Shown here one piece after another: positions 45,919 through 59,400 of a stretch of 64,000 bases of DNA (its first letter is position 1; every line of letters starts with the position of its first letter). The stretch comes from Halictus rubicundus (Eukaryota; Arthropoda; Insecta; Hymenoptera; Halictidae): contig NC_135153.1 of assembly GCF_050948215.1 (NCBI RefSeq), positions 7,158,058 through 7,222,057 on the forward strand, in the 5' to 3' direction. Below the pieces are notes generated by a model. The model was given only the letters and a program-made list of their open reading frames with translations, had not been told where the DNA came from and did not search any database. Made by a program: the position numbers and the translations under genes.

Positions 45919-48900
45919 AGCAAACAGTTGAGCCATCGTTGCCCGTATCAAGCTTGGTGACCACGAATCCTATTCCCATTCCCATTCCCATTCCCACTCC
46001 CACTTCCATTCCCATTACGACCGCCCCAAACTCACCACTATACGTACGCAACAAACGCTTCAAGCTGTGGGGTAGCACACGCACCGCTCTGTCTACTCTG
46101 TTCCAAACGAATATGTCGTATCTTAGAAAACAACGGAAATACAAAAAAAGCTGAGTCACGCTGCGAACCGTTTTCGCAAATTACGAGACACTTATCCGAG
46201 GAGAAGCCGTTGGACATGGCGTTCTTTTTCACCCTCTAGCCAATGCTACTTCGATTTTGGCAGAGGTTTGTATAGAATTTCAGCTAATCTGCTTTTTAAT
46301 CGGTGGTTCTCCTGTGACACGGTCTACCACCATCTATGTACAATACCAATACAGACCTATGTAACGGCCCGCGCGATATAAGGCGATGTTCCGAGTATTT
46401 TTCATTTTGCTGGTTGGCTCTATTCGGATACTCGTAAATAGAGGTTTCACTGTGTTGAAAATATACTATATTGTGTATATAATCTATATATACATCACAT
46501 TACATTACATCAAAACAATAGATTCAAAATACTTGTAGCCATCGATAGAGGTTTTCGTGATGATCTGTTAATAATGTTGATTTGATCGAGTAAGATACAA
46601 CGTTAGTCGCGTGTTCAAATTATGTTTACACTTTACACACACAGAATGTGTGGGATTTCATGACACTTATCAAGAACTTATCTTGCTGGGTCAAATCTAA
46701 GCGAATATGTATAAACAAGGAGAAGGACTAAATGTAAAACAGTACAACGACAAGTTTTTATCTTTTATAAAGTTTGGAATAACGGATAGTGGCTGTTTAG
46801 ACGATTTTTTGCAAGGTAATAGTCTTATTATATCCTGGCAAATATGTTTGAAACTTCGTGAGTACAGCTTCTTGCCCGATACATCTAGAGAGCATACGGT
46901 CCGATGGAATGTAGCACTTTTTGAGGTAGCATTTTGATAGGTACTAAAGAAAAAAGAAAAGACATAATTAGCCAGAATGCTATTCGTGAAACAGAATCGC
47001 TCCTACCTATTGCTGCTAGGTGAGATCCTGCTGCACGGAATCGTGTTGCGAATCTCTATAAGATCTGATTTCTATTATCGTTAATTGTTCTTATATTTCG
47101 TTGATAATCAATACGTGTAATATATTTTAGTTTGATTTTATACCACAGATGAACACAAGTGTTTATACCAAGACATGTACAGTGCATTGCATTACGAAAT
47201 GTACATTCTGTGCGTAGTATACTCTTTTCGTTATATAGTGATATTACTACACGTCTAAGAATCTTAAACCGGATCTGTTGGACTACATTTAATGTGTATA
47301 CATGACGTATATATTGTTGTACTGATACTTTTTAACAATACGTTGCACTAAGAATTTCAGCAAGCGTGTACATAATATATCTATACACGATATTCTATAT
47401 CCCATTTGTCGGTTTGCAAGATGCAAATATAAAAAGCAAATTACATATACATACAGTTTCAAATTTTCCATTACTACATGATCTCTTGAGAGCGATCGCA
47501 CGACAAGTATCTTTACCAAATCAATGTTCCTTGTTTTCTTCTTTTTTTTTTTTATTGTTTCACGTATATACTTATACTTGTTTCGAAATCGAACTTTTGC
47601 TCGACTCTTGAACGATAGGAAAAATAAAATAGGAAGGAGAAAAAGAAAACATGAAAGATAAATTGTAAAGCACAAACTTGATGTTTGAATAGTTAAGCCA
47701 TTCATCGTCTATGTCCGATTATACTTTGCGAAAAGGGTGTACACCATTAATAATGTACACATTTTTTTATGTAAATGTGTAATTAAACACCATCAATACA
47801 TTGTGAAAATACAACTATTTTTGTATTTAATACTTCTTTATATAATATCAAAAATTATCATATAGAGTGATGTCATCGCATAAGTTGCAAAAGTTGATAT
47901 ACCATGATAGCTGTTTATATTTGTATCTTATTGCGATGTCGAAGTACATTGAACGCGATACGACAAGTACTTTAAACTAAACGCTTGGGGGAATATACTT
48001 TATTACACAGTGGCAACTTTATTTTTTTATAAATGATTGCAGTCGAGTGCAATAATACCGTGATCTTGTGATAAATAATGTTGTTATGGTTACATTCGAT
48101 ACCGCATCCATATTAATGTTAACGATGAATGTTAAGAATTTTAATTGACACGGAGCAGTCCTTTTAATTGAACTGTGTACAATGATTTTTTGGAATAATC
48201 GACGTTAGCGTTTTGGAGTATTTTTACATAAATTTAAAAGCTTCGTTATACGAGTGAACAAGGAAGAAAACGATCTATAATGTAGCGTGTAAAATTGTAT
48301 CTAAAACGGAAAACAGTTCGATGTTTTTCGTGTCCTTTGAAACGTGCTTTTAAATAAATTTACATCGTATATAATCAATTGAAATGAAATCATAATATTC
48401 TATTTACTAACGTAAAACAAGAATTATTGCTGTTTATCGAGCGGGCACACATTTTACTATAAACTATTACTACTACTACTACCACTACTCTACTTCTACT
48501 ACTACTACTACCACTACTCTACTACTACTACTATTACTACTACTACTCTACTACTATCTCTTCTCCTTAACTTTTAAAGCTATAACTATAAATATGATAG
48601 TAACTTTGGACACTATCACATTAGACATCCGTCCGTATACCGGGCACTATTCGTATAGCAGACAAAGTGTGAACAAAGTTGAAGGAACTCATTAAACGCT
48701 GTAAAATAATTTTCAGATCGATAATAATTTTATTAATTATAAGGTAGCTAATTATATTATTCTTGAAACGAGTGTTACATAAATTTAGCGCAAGAACATA
48801 CGTACACACACATATATATATATGAAGAATAAGATAAAAGCAGCGATGATCGTTCATTCTTTTATCGAAATGCTTTCGTATCAAAATTATAATACTTAAA

Positions 48901-51416
48901 TTCAAATTAATAAGACGTCGTTTTTAAAGTGCCTTGGATGACACGATGGTGGAACAGTAAGAAGAAATATATACATAAATGGAAAATATTTTTAATAAAA
49001 ATTGCATTTAGATTACTCCCTCGAAATTACTCAGCCGCTTGGTGCTATTTTGTTCTGTCGAGAAACTCTCTGTCATACTTTCCACTTTCTCTTATACATA
49101 ATAATGCACTTCAAAATTCTATCTTGATTTAAGAAACAATATTAAATAAATCTTTTCAAATTACCAACATCGTGTTATCTAATAAGAGTTCGTTACGAAT
49201 AACATGTTTTATGCTGACGTTTGCGCGCTAGTAATGAGCTTATTATTTTGAAATTCTAAAACAAAAACAGAATAGCTTCGATTTTGGAAAGTTTTCCTCC
49301 CCGAAAAATGAAGTGGAAAAAGACCGCGCCACACGAATAAACATATCGGCAGGAACATTACAAATGTGATGTAAAAATAAGCTGATTTTAAATAGGAATG
49401 AATATGTCTTGTAACCAGAGTCTTATTTGAAAAAACAATATATAAAAATGCCAGACTGATAGAGTGTGTATGAGAGTGAAAGAGGAAGAGTATGAAAGAA
49501 TTCTAGAGAAAGAGAGAGAGAGAGAGAAGGAGAGAAAATGCTAGGAGAATGTACTGTTGATTAAACAAACTTTCAATTGTTGCCTATATATTTGCCTATA
49601 CTCCAATATATTTATTAACAGGAACAAACTTCTTCCTATTGTACTTCTCTGATTGCATAAAATTTGTAATTGTTATGCTTGAATTTATGCATGTGGAGAT
49701 ATAAGTATCGAATGTCTCATTGTTAAATTGTACATGTTAAGAAAAGACTTTCTAGTGCTTCTAGAAAGTTAACGACACAATCTACCATCACACCTATGAC
49801 GAGGGATATTAGTAGTCAGGATAAACTTGATCTAGTTTACAGTGCCAATGTATCCGAATTCATTGAAAAAAAGAAGAAACTGGTAAAAATTACTAGTTCG
49901 AAGTTTCTATAAAAAAAAATACTTGTTCACAAAGCTGGCTTGTGATTACGAGAATTATTAAAACTAGACATCATTCACTCAACTTTCAAGTTTAACAAAT
50001 TTTTATCAATTTCTTGATTGTGGTGCTACATCATGGAATGTTGATGAATATAAAAAACATAAATATATGTGTATGCAGCTGATGTTTTCTTTTTTTGTTT
50101 GTTACATTTATCACACAGTTATGTTTTGTTACAATCTGTAAAAAGAACATAAAAGACTCCCTTTTGAAAGAGAAAAGAAAAACATGCTTGATGAAAATGA
50201 TGATGAGAATAATGATATCTCTTACAAAATTATCTATGTTTGCGCTTAAAATTAAGTTGCCGTTTTTATTTAAATCACTTTCACAGTATTAGTAATTAAA
50301 TGCCTTAATTTATAATTCTTAATTGATAGCTTGTAGTTACAATAATTTTACTTCATCTTTGTTTTTAAACATAAATTCGGCGATTAATCAAAGCATCGTA
50401 ACTGTTTACATTATATATTCTATACACATTGTACTTATTACACATGTAATTGATTTTATGTTCAGTGAAGCCATTACTATTATAGTATTCATCCTATAAT
50501 TTGTCATACTACGGTACAATAGTGTTATATACAAATGCTTATTAAAATATTATGTACCAACATATTTTTAACTGTAATATACGAGGAACTAATAAAATTG
50601 ACAGACACTTTACGTTCATTATAGAATGCATGTAATATAAATTCTTACTGTGTGCTTTTGTTAATTCAGATTTAGTTGTTAACGCTAATACTAATGTATA
50701 ATAATTTACCGATGTACTATATGTAAAATTAAACTTACGTTTCAAGCATATGTTAATATCACGTAACAAAGCATATCGTTGATATTGTGTGTATATAATT
50801 GTATTATAACAAAGATTTCGCGATTAAAATTAATGTAGAAAATTCATCTATACGGTGGATGTTTAAATTTCTAAAAGTAGCAACCACAGAAGATTAATAT
50901 TAATATTGACACGTAATATATTACTATACATCCTTAATAATACGTATTCTTTGAAAACTGCAATCTATCTTTTCTGGTCCAGTTGAATAGGATTTTGTTT
51001 ATTAATTAGTGTGACAATACTCGCGTATAAAACTGAATTAGACATGAGAAAACACTATAAATAGAAAATATACGAGATGTATATGTATATGTGCATACGT
51101 GCATAACCGTTATGTATACGGGCATATGTATGTATGCATATACGATGTGACTTTTTGGTACATCTAAAAAGAAAAGCTGTTGAATCCTTAGAATTCAACT
51201 TGCATAATTCTTCATCAAATAGATCTTATCAGTGATCGAACATAATGTACATAAAAATGTATCCACAAATATTGAATCACGTGCACGATTCAGTACGTCC
51301 TTACTTTATACAATTCACGCTCTTTAAAGCAATGTTCGTGTTTCAATGTTATAAATTCATAATGCGAACGGTATTCTCGAGCAAATCTTTCCTGTATCGT
51401 GTAATAGACATGAAAT
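45919..51416 (+). other. CaMKI 3' UTR and AT-rich convergent intergenic region
   Basis: No exon was found between the CaMKI stop and the SNX9 stop. The first part holds a CCCATT hexamer run (about 45970-46020). Further on are a CTA microsatellite at 48466-48556, a GA run at about 49507-49535 and TA-rich sequence. Short ORFs, such as 46707-46937, lack coding-like composition. The end nearest 51.4 kb probably belongs to the SNX9 3' UTR. Confidence 0.5.
48466..48556. repeat. CTA trinucleotide microsatellite
   Basis: An interrupted CTA/CTACTCT array of about 90 bp in the CaMKI-SNX9 intergenic region. It is non-coding. Confidence 0.9.
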
Positions 51417-53425
51417 TCAGCTTTCATATGCATGTAACGCTTCTCGTAATTTATCGACAATTTTCTGATAAAACGTAATTTGCTCCGTCAAATGTGTTTT
51501 CATGGCCTGAGTTATGTGTATCTCTTGCTCTGTCTGAAAATGCGCTTCTTCGGCGAGAAGTGCCCTTGCTATTATATCCGTTCGATGAGAAAGGTCTCGT
51601 AATTTCTGGGGTTCCATTTTGTGTTCGCTTACTAGTTTTTCACAGTCTTTCCTCTTTTGAACAGCACTCTGCAAAAGTAAACGATCAGTCGATTAAAATT
51701 TACTGTTGAAAATTGTACATCCCTTTTATTTACCTTGTGTATACTGATTACGTCTGGGAAACTACTGATAATTCCTCTATAAATATGAAATTTATCTGCC
51801 AGTGGTTCCCAATCAAACTTCGATTGTTCTTCATATAACTTGCCTATATCGTTATAAGCTTCGCCTGTTACTTTCAACGCGTTAGTCAGATTTCCTGGAC
51901 AGTTATCATCGACATCCAGCGCAAGGCTCAGAGAAATAAAAGACTGACCGATTTTCTGAAATTCTCTTTTATAGAGATGTTGATTCTTTTTTGCTTGATC
52001 GACAGCCATAGCCATGAAATTTTTCACTACAGGATCTAGACAGCTTATGAATCTACTGTAACCATCTGTCTGTATTTCTACTTTGATAGCATCCAATGGA
52101 GTTTCAGGGCATTGAATGGCATGATAGTAATTGTCGCCTAATAATTCGTCTTTCTCTGCTTGCCTCTTGCCAGCTTTCCATCTTTTCTCGTCTGTACAAG
52201 TTATAAAGTGTTCCCAAACACGGCTACGCGCTAACACAGGATGTCTACAGACGTAATCAACGAATTCCTGCAATTGCGAACGTCGATGTTCTATAAAATG
52301 TCCTTCGTATCTTCCCGATATTTGCTTATCAGGCAATGGTGGAATGGGGATGAAACAATACTTCTCCTCTAAACGTTCGTGGAGCCAATCGAAGTGTTTG
52401 TATCTTCTTGAAACTTGAATGTTGTTAAACTATCATAGAAAACTAACGTTAGTTCCACATATATTAAATAATTCAGAAATAGGAAGAGCAAAGCAGAATG
52501 CATTTAAATACCGTAGGTGTGAGTTGATAGACTATAAAACTTTTAAGACCCTTCAGTTTGGATTCCTTTTTAGGAGATGTGACCACGCAACTATAGGATT
52601 CCCCTCTCTCAGACCATCTATATTGTCCACCTTCTAGTTCCTCGATATATACTTTCTCGCTATCAGGAACATTCATTATTCTCATTCCTAATAAAAAACC
52701 ATCCTCTCCCGATTTTATTAAAGTAGAAAACTTATTGTTTTTCTTTGGTACGTTGGGTATAGGCCTCTCAGGTATTGCGAAATTCATGGCTTGCATAGAA
52801 AATGCATCGCTGTAATCACTGGTGCTATGTTCTTGCGCTATTTGTATATTATGTTGTGATTGTTGTTGTTGTTGTTGAGGAGGAACATAGGCCTGTGTTT
52901 GACCAACCTCTGAATCATCATCCCAATCGTCATCCCAAAAATCACCAGAACTTTGTTGAGATGACGTCATTGCACCTACAGCATTTGATTGGCGTAATAG
53001 TTATAAATAATGCGCTTAAAACGAAGAATTCTACTACATGTAAATTGATATTACTCGATGCAGGTGTTGTAGCCTCTACCACTTGAACGTAGGCTGCTGG
53101 GAATAGCCCACATTTTCCACTTTGATTGAAACCTTCGCACCATCCATCCCCTACGTTGTCCCTCATGACAGTCAATAGTTCTCCTGCCACGATGGACAAT
53201 TCTGCTGTTCCTGGTTCTCCAGTGAAGTTGTACAGTGCCCTTACCTAAACGAAAAAATCCAGAAATCAGATACGAGAATTTCAAAGTAAAAAATGCAAAG
53301 GATTATATTTCGACTGCCACATGAAAGAGTGAGTCATAACATGTTGATCAAACATTACAATGGATCGACGAACCGCGATAAATTTCAATATCCTAGACGG
53401 GTTTACATACCTGGTGACCCTCCAT
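51417..53425 (-). CDS. SH3PX1: SNX9/SNX18/SNX33-family sorting nexin (SH3-PX-BAR)
   Basis: Five exons join in phase: 53411-53425 (only MEGHQ), 53055-53244, 52512-52975, 51734-52429 and 51417-51668, giving 538 residues. The SH3 domain follows the start (VRALYNFTGEPGTAELS, then GWCEGFNQSGKCGLFPAAYV). A disordered linker holds FWDDDWDDDS, an AP-2/clathrin-type acidic motif. The PX domain includes VSRRYKHFDWLHERL and PPLPDKQISGRYEGHFIE. The helical BAR region ends HAYES. The family couples membrane curvature to dynamin, N-WASP and actin in endocytosis. Order, length and motifs match the single insect member. The five-residue first coding exon is unusual but has a clean donor (CAG before GTATGT). 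Confidence 0.93.
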
Positions 53426-54318
53426 CATAGATACATGCAGCAACAGTTCTTCGAGATACCGACCGCCAACACGATAGAGTTTTGTCTCCCTAATTCAAAC
53501 AGTTTAATTGCACCCGGTCACATACTTACACCAATCTGCTCAACCGTATGACTGACATTTACGTATTTGTGTATGGACGTGTGTGCGACTCTGTGTCACA
53601 TAAATGGAAATTTCAAACAACTGTACAGCTACTGCCTGTGGCGCGTAACACGCTTTCGTGATTTCGAGAAATTATGCGTCTTACGAACGAATTATATCAC
53701 CAGAAATGTTTTATAACGATCTGTATGTTTCGAAGATAGTAAAAGAGAAACTGTACAGACGTATCCGGAAAATTTGAAGATTATTATACGCTGTTCGAGG
53801 TTAAACGCGAAAGCACAGGGGGCTCGAAATCACGATCCGTCACTGAACCTTGGATCCGCCTTTGTGAATTAATCGCGTTGAACTTTTACTCGAGTCTGTA
53901 CAACCTAACTCACCGAAATGAGTAAATGTCTGATTTGATTACAAATATTAAGAGAAAAATGTCATCAAATCATCGATATGTTCTCGATAATCAAATGACT
54001 CAATAATGAATCACAATGTGTCACAATATTAATCAATATAACATTGCTCAATAGCAATCGGTTTCTGATCGTGAATTACATTTTTATCAAGGTGAAAAAA
54101 ATATACTGCGTTATTTTATCTTTCTTTATTACTTACGGATACTTGAAAAAATTACTTCAATAAATTAGCAAAATCAAGTTACAAAGCAAATAAATATATT
54201 TATATCAAATGTTTGATGGGAAAACAAGATTTGTGTACACTGTTTTATTGAAAAATTGTATTATTTTTCGGTCGCTTTTTTGTTGTTAATGTTACAGATA
54301 TTCAAATTATAGTCACAT
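53426..54318. other. SNX9 5' region and eIF3h 3' flank
   Basis: The interval from the SNX9 start codon to about 53.9 kb is moderately CpG-rich and presumably carries its leader and promoter. From 53.9 kb sequence is AT-rich. TTTATT at 54244-54249 (AATAAA on the minus strand), about 70 bp past the eIF3h stop, is its likely polyadenylation signal. No other gene was seen. Confidence 0.5.
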
Positions 54319-55404
54319 TCAATTAGAAGATTTTGACTCCTTTGCATTTTGAAGACTTTGAGTAATATACAACTTTGCTAAGCTCTGAGCACAGAATTGA
54401 GAAATGTGCTCGCTGTACGTATTAATTTGGCCAGCCACGATCATTGGATTAAGCCTGGGAGGAACAGGCAAAGGTCTCATTAATTTGTTGATATCATCGT
54501 CTGGTAATGGAGGCTCATCTTTAGCAGCCCTAGCTGCATTTTCTTGGGCTCTCTTAGCCAACAATCTATTCTTTTCTTGTTGTTGACGAACAACCAACTG
54601 TTGATACCTATTGAATTTCATAGCTTCCTGATTTAATTCGTCTACACGGTCCATCAGACAACGTAACTGATTTTCTAGAACCGTAGCTGTCCCTAGATCC
54701 AAGTATTTAGTACCTTCCTCTTCGGGAACCATTTCTTCAAGTTCAGACATCATTATGTTCGTCAAATTACTGTTTTTTATTACCACTGGTATTTCAATGA
54801 ACAAATTCTCGTAACCAATTTTTAAAGTACGCAGGGCTTCCGGTGTAAATTCTCCTTCTTTGTACATTTGAATAGCTTGAGGAGTAAGTCTGTAAGCTTT
54901 TAAGGTCAGAAAACCTCTGGCTGACTTGGCTGTATCGTATATAAGAACCACTGATTCCTCTATTGAAGTTTGGTAATGATACTGCGACTCGAGCAACGAA
55001 ACATTTAAGAAGTTTCCAACATCCGCGCTCTGGTACCAACCGACATGAAAGTGATCAACATTTACCCTGTAAAAATATACATTTAATTTTTTGATATGTA
55101 AGGACATGTATTGTTACCATATTATTTTAACGTTGATTTACCATCTGAGACGTCGCATCATCGCAAGCTGGTACTCTTCTTCATCCATAATTTCATCGTT
55201 TTTAGGAAAAGGAAAACAATTTGTGATCTCGAGACGGTGTTTGACTACCAAACCGAGAAGAGCACCTTGAGCAACATCCATGTTGCTTAAAGATTCTTCG
55301 TGACAATGCTTCACCATTTTCATAACAACTAGCCCATCGCATTGAACATAATCTATTCGCGGTTCCGATTCGGGAATTCTTCTTGTCTGCGTTCTTGAGT
55401 TCAT
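54319..55404 (-). CDS. eIF3h: Eukaryotic translation initiation factor 3 subunit H
   Basis: Two exons, 55142-55404 and 54319-55066, give 336 residues (vertebrate eIF3h about 350). The MPN fold begins IDYVQCDGLVVMKMVKHCHE and continues GALLGLVV, LEITNCFPFP and HVGWYQSADVGNFLN. As usual for eIF3h, the metal-binding JAMM residues are not complete, so it is a non-catalytic MPN subunit. A C-terminal helical part (LDLGTATVLENQL, then RQQQEKNRLLAKRAQENAAR) follows. It is part of the eIF3 scaffold on the 40S ribosome and modulates translation of selected mRNAs; that is family knowledge. Confidence 0.95.
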
Positions 55405-56478
55405 TTTTTCAATGAAAAATAGCTACAATACTGATTGCGAATTGCGGTTAGCTTTCTGTCAAGCAGGTTAGGAATGGAAAGAAAAGCTTATCCTTTTCAC
55501 AGCATGGTAAAGCATAAGTTGATTCTATGTATAGATAGTTAACACACGCTACCACAGAGCACTTTTACAGAAATGAAATTTCAGTGGACAATTTCCAGCG
55601 CGCATGCGCTTGTAAGTAGGTCTCATACAAATTAGCCTGTTGCGTGATCACACGAACGTACTTATACAGGGCGTCCCAAAAATGTTATGTTTCCTTGAAA
55701 GAGGTGATTCCTGAGGTCATTTGAAGTCACTTTTTCCTGTGTGAAAATTTTCTTCGCAGCTTTATTAACACGGGGGCTGACAGTCTTTATAAATATCTCA
55801 TTGGTGGCGTGAGGAAACGAGTTGTATTTGTTTGAAACACGAAACCCCATATGGTGATTGGTCTACTCCTATACCTCGTCTGTGGTTTGAGCGTTTTTCC
55901 GCTGCGTGTATTAGCGCTGTATGAATATTTGAACGGAGCAAATGATTCTTGCCAATGTTTCCATTGCATCTTATGGAACAATCGACAAGAGTTATTTTCA
56001 CTTAGAGAAAAACTAATATTTCAATGCTTTCGTATTGTGTTTTTTAAATTTTTATGTGATCAAACTAAACCTGGAGAAATTGAGTTTATGATAGATGAAT
56101 TGTGCTTTGGAAATAATTACAATGCCACACTCAAAAAGCGAAAATAACGATTGACCACTCCACGGAACCCTAAGAGTGCTCGAAACAATATTCTATACGT
56201 TTCGATTGGAATTTCAAAAAATTATGAACAACTACTTTTCCTTTCATTCCTGAATCGTTTACTGAATTCGCCACTTTTTATTACGGTACTTGGGATTTAT
56301 AGTTATCAATTAAGATTTAAAATCTTCTGTTTCAAACATAACGTACTTATATATAGACTTCATAACACATATTGTATTGTACATTTCTGCCGCGCAAATG
56401 TGAAATGATCTTCAGAAAGGTTGAACAGTGTACATAGATACATTATTCGTTAAAAAACTTTAATATTTATTTCAAGTA
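55405..56478. other. Divergent intergenic region between eIF3h and the separase-like gene
   Basis: The first 250 bp next to eIF3h likely hold its promoter. A repeat fragment occupies about 55668-55860 (separate entry). The rest to 56478 is AT-rich, with small ORFs on both strands that do not resemble known proteins. Confidence 0.5.
55668..55860. repeat. Truncated dispersed repeat beginning CAGGGCGTCCCAAAAATGTT
   Basis: A terminus of the type TACAGGGTGTCCCAAAAATGT followed by TTCCTTGAAAGAGGTGATTCC and GAGGTCATTTGAAGT looks like a common ant/bee dispersed DNA-element end. I recognise this from memory of such repeats, not from a search. The matching inverted end is not visible, so the copy is incomplete. 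Confidence 0.4.
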
Positions 56479-59400
56479 ATGACTAGTATTGAAGAGAAAA
56501 TTAAAAAATGGATTTTATTGATTCAAGCAGAAAAACTGAACGAAGTAATAGAAGGCATACAGGTCAGTTGTATTCATCTAAATCAATTTCAAATACTCTT
56601 TTATAATATATTTACTACTTATTTTGAAATACTTTTTCAGATAAGCATTTGTCCAGACCGAACTAATAATGTTAACAAACATATTTTTAAATTGTTGTTA
56701 TATTTGTCGCACACTGCAGACAAATGCAGAAAACAGAACTGTGCTATTGGCATGGAGATTTACAGATTGACTTGTTTGTTATGTCAAATTCTGACTGAGA
56801 TACCTGACCACAATAAATTTGCTTCCAGCTTGTTTCACATAGTTCGATGTTTATTAACTGTAAATATGTACAAGGAAGCATCCGAAGTATGTTGTTTTCT
56901 AAGCACAGAAGCTCTAGGCTCTTCTGATTCCAGTGTAAGCGATATACTAGTAAAGATAGCTAATTTATGGCACATTGCTGTCAATAATGCATTTAATCTG
57001 TTACAAAGAGATACTTGCAATACTAAATATTATTATGAACTGAAAGAGATTGTGAAACATGAATTAAAAATAACACAAATAATGTATAAAACATATACGA
57101 AACACTTACTTATGAAGATAAGTTCATATCTAGACAAAATAGCATTAATAAGTGAAGCGTCAAATGTTTGTTTTATAGAATTTTATACATTTGTGATCGC
57201 ATACTTGAGGCAAACTAAAGTATTTTTAGAGGAAGACGAAAAACACGTTATATTTCGTCACATGCTTCACATATTGAGCAAAATCATGTGTGAAAATCTT
57301 AATGAACAAGGGCTGAATTTTGCAATACAGATTTTGGATAATTTAAGCAGTCATTTCAAAATGGCTTTGAGAGGAGACAAAGAGTGTTACAAGTGCTACG
57401 AACTGTTTGAATTATTCTGCTTAGCAGTTGTAAAACCGATTGACCATATGGTAGAAAGTAATGTCAACAACATTCATGGTTTCTGCAACAATTACGAAAG
57501 AGTTATAAGGAAATACGGCTACATAGGATCCGTTAAATGGATTACATTCAGTATTGTACAAATTCTAGAGCCATTATTTATATATTGGGAAGCATGTTTA
57601 AAAAGAGGAAAGAAACCATTTTTAAAAAATGGTATACTATTAGAGATCATGAACGTGATTGTTTCTACAAGTGAATACTTTATTCATCAGACATCCAACA
57701 AATGTAAATCCTGCCAAAGTAAAGAATGTATGGTGAGAAGAGACATATACAATGCAGTAGTGATAAAAACGAGATGCATCAATTTTATCAGCAAGCTCTC
57801 CACAAACGATTTATCGAAAGACATCTACAGATTTGCGCAAAAATTTTTGGAGCAGAATGTAGCACATATTTATGAAATGAAAGAGTTTAAGTGCATGTGC
57901 TGGTCACAATTGTGGTCCACGAACGGTGCTTTGATTTATAATTTAAGCATAATGGCAGAATGTTTCTACCAGGAAAATGTATCGCTGCTTTCTTTGTTAT
58001 GCACATCTATCGTACAGTTTGAAAGTATTCAAAAGAAATCTATGTATATTAATCTTCAGTATCCCATATGTTCCACATTGCATAGACTGTCTTCTCTTCA
58101 TTATAATCATGCTATGTACAGAGAAGCTATGACTGCATCAGCATTAAATGCTTTATTAAGTTATAATGATCCTGACTCGAAAGCTTTTCGCATGTGGGCA
58201 AATATTAAACATAAATCCATAAATAATAAGAATATAATGGAAATGACCATACTATCCTGTTTGAAGTCAGATAGGACAGTGATAGAGGAATTAGGGTTGT
58301 TCATTGAATTGTCCCAGTACAATCTCATTGAAATATGTTTAAGAGAGGCAAGAAACTTACAAGAAGCAAAAGTGAATCTTTCAGGCGCCATCCGTAAAGT
58401 TCTGGACGAAATGTTAATGCTAAAAGCAACTCCAGTGCAGTATGCTCGTGTTGTTCAAATGTTAGCGTATCATTTGCTACATTTTGATCACAGCGAAAAC
58501 ACTGTAGACTGCCTGAAGCAAGCTATTTCCAATTTAAAACAGATAGAGTCGAGTAATTATGTTTTGTGCTTACAAGCCAATTTGGAATTTTATATCTTTG
58601 TCACAAAGTTGTATATTGCCAATAAGAAAACCCAAATAGAAATGGAAAATACGAAATTTGCTCTGTATGCACCGAGAATGTCAGAAATCGAAGAAAATGA
58701 CACCCGTGATGTGGTACCAGCTTATACTATGATAAATATTAAAGAAGGTTCCAAAATGATGATGTATTTAGAGACACCATTGAAGAAATGGAATAAATGC
58801 ATCAAACAAAATGTTGTAAGTGTAAATGCTGTAAAATTAAATTTATTTCATTTTCAAGCGCTGCTTTATGAATTTACTTTTTACTTATAATTGATAGGAA
58901 GAAATTGTTAAAGGCAATGAACAACTGATAATACTTCACACATTAATAATTGCCGGTGAATATGCACATTTATATCGTTATGAGAAACACGAGATAAATA
59001 TATGGAAACTTGCATATAAGGTGGCTTCAGAATTACAAGACGATCGAGCAATCATTTATGGTACGACTATTTTCTTTACAATTAGTCGCAGAAATGAAAG
59101 ATATATAGAATTGTAATTAAACTTTCCTTCTTTATTAGTGACCGGTAGAAGCATTTCGTCAAGATACATTAATCAGAACTGGATTACAACAGCCAAGAAA
59201 CTCGCCAACAAGTTTAAAGACACCAAGGATGCAGAAATGATCTACGCAATCGCCGTTTTTTGGATAAGTTTATCAGACTTCTACTTTGAACGCAATATGG
59301 TTGGTCAATTATTTATAAGTTTTTACTAGTCGTACAAATATTTTATAGAAATTTTTGTTATTAGCGCGATGAAGCTAAGAAGTTACTAGATGAATCTAGG

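Noticed and set aside
45663..46154. 163-codon ORF overlapping the last CaMKI exon in another frame
   Set aside because: No acceptor joins it to the kinase frame, and its length depends on the CCCATT repeat and overlap with real coding sequence.
46707..46937. 76-codon plus-strand ORF in the CaMKI 3' region
   Set aside because: Isolated, with no homology-like pattern. Probably chance in the 3' UTR.
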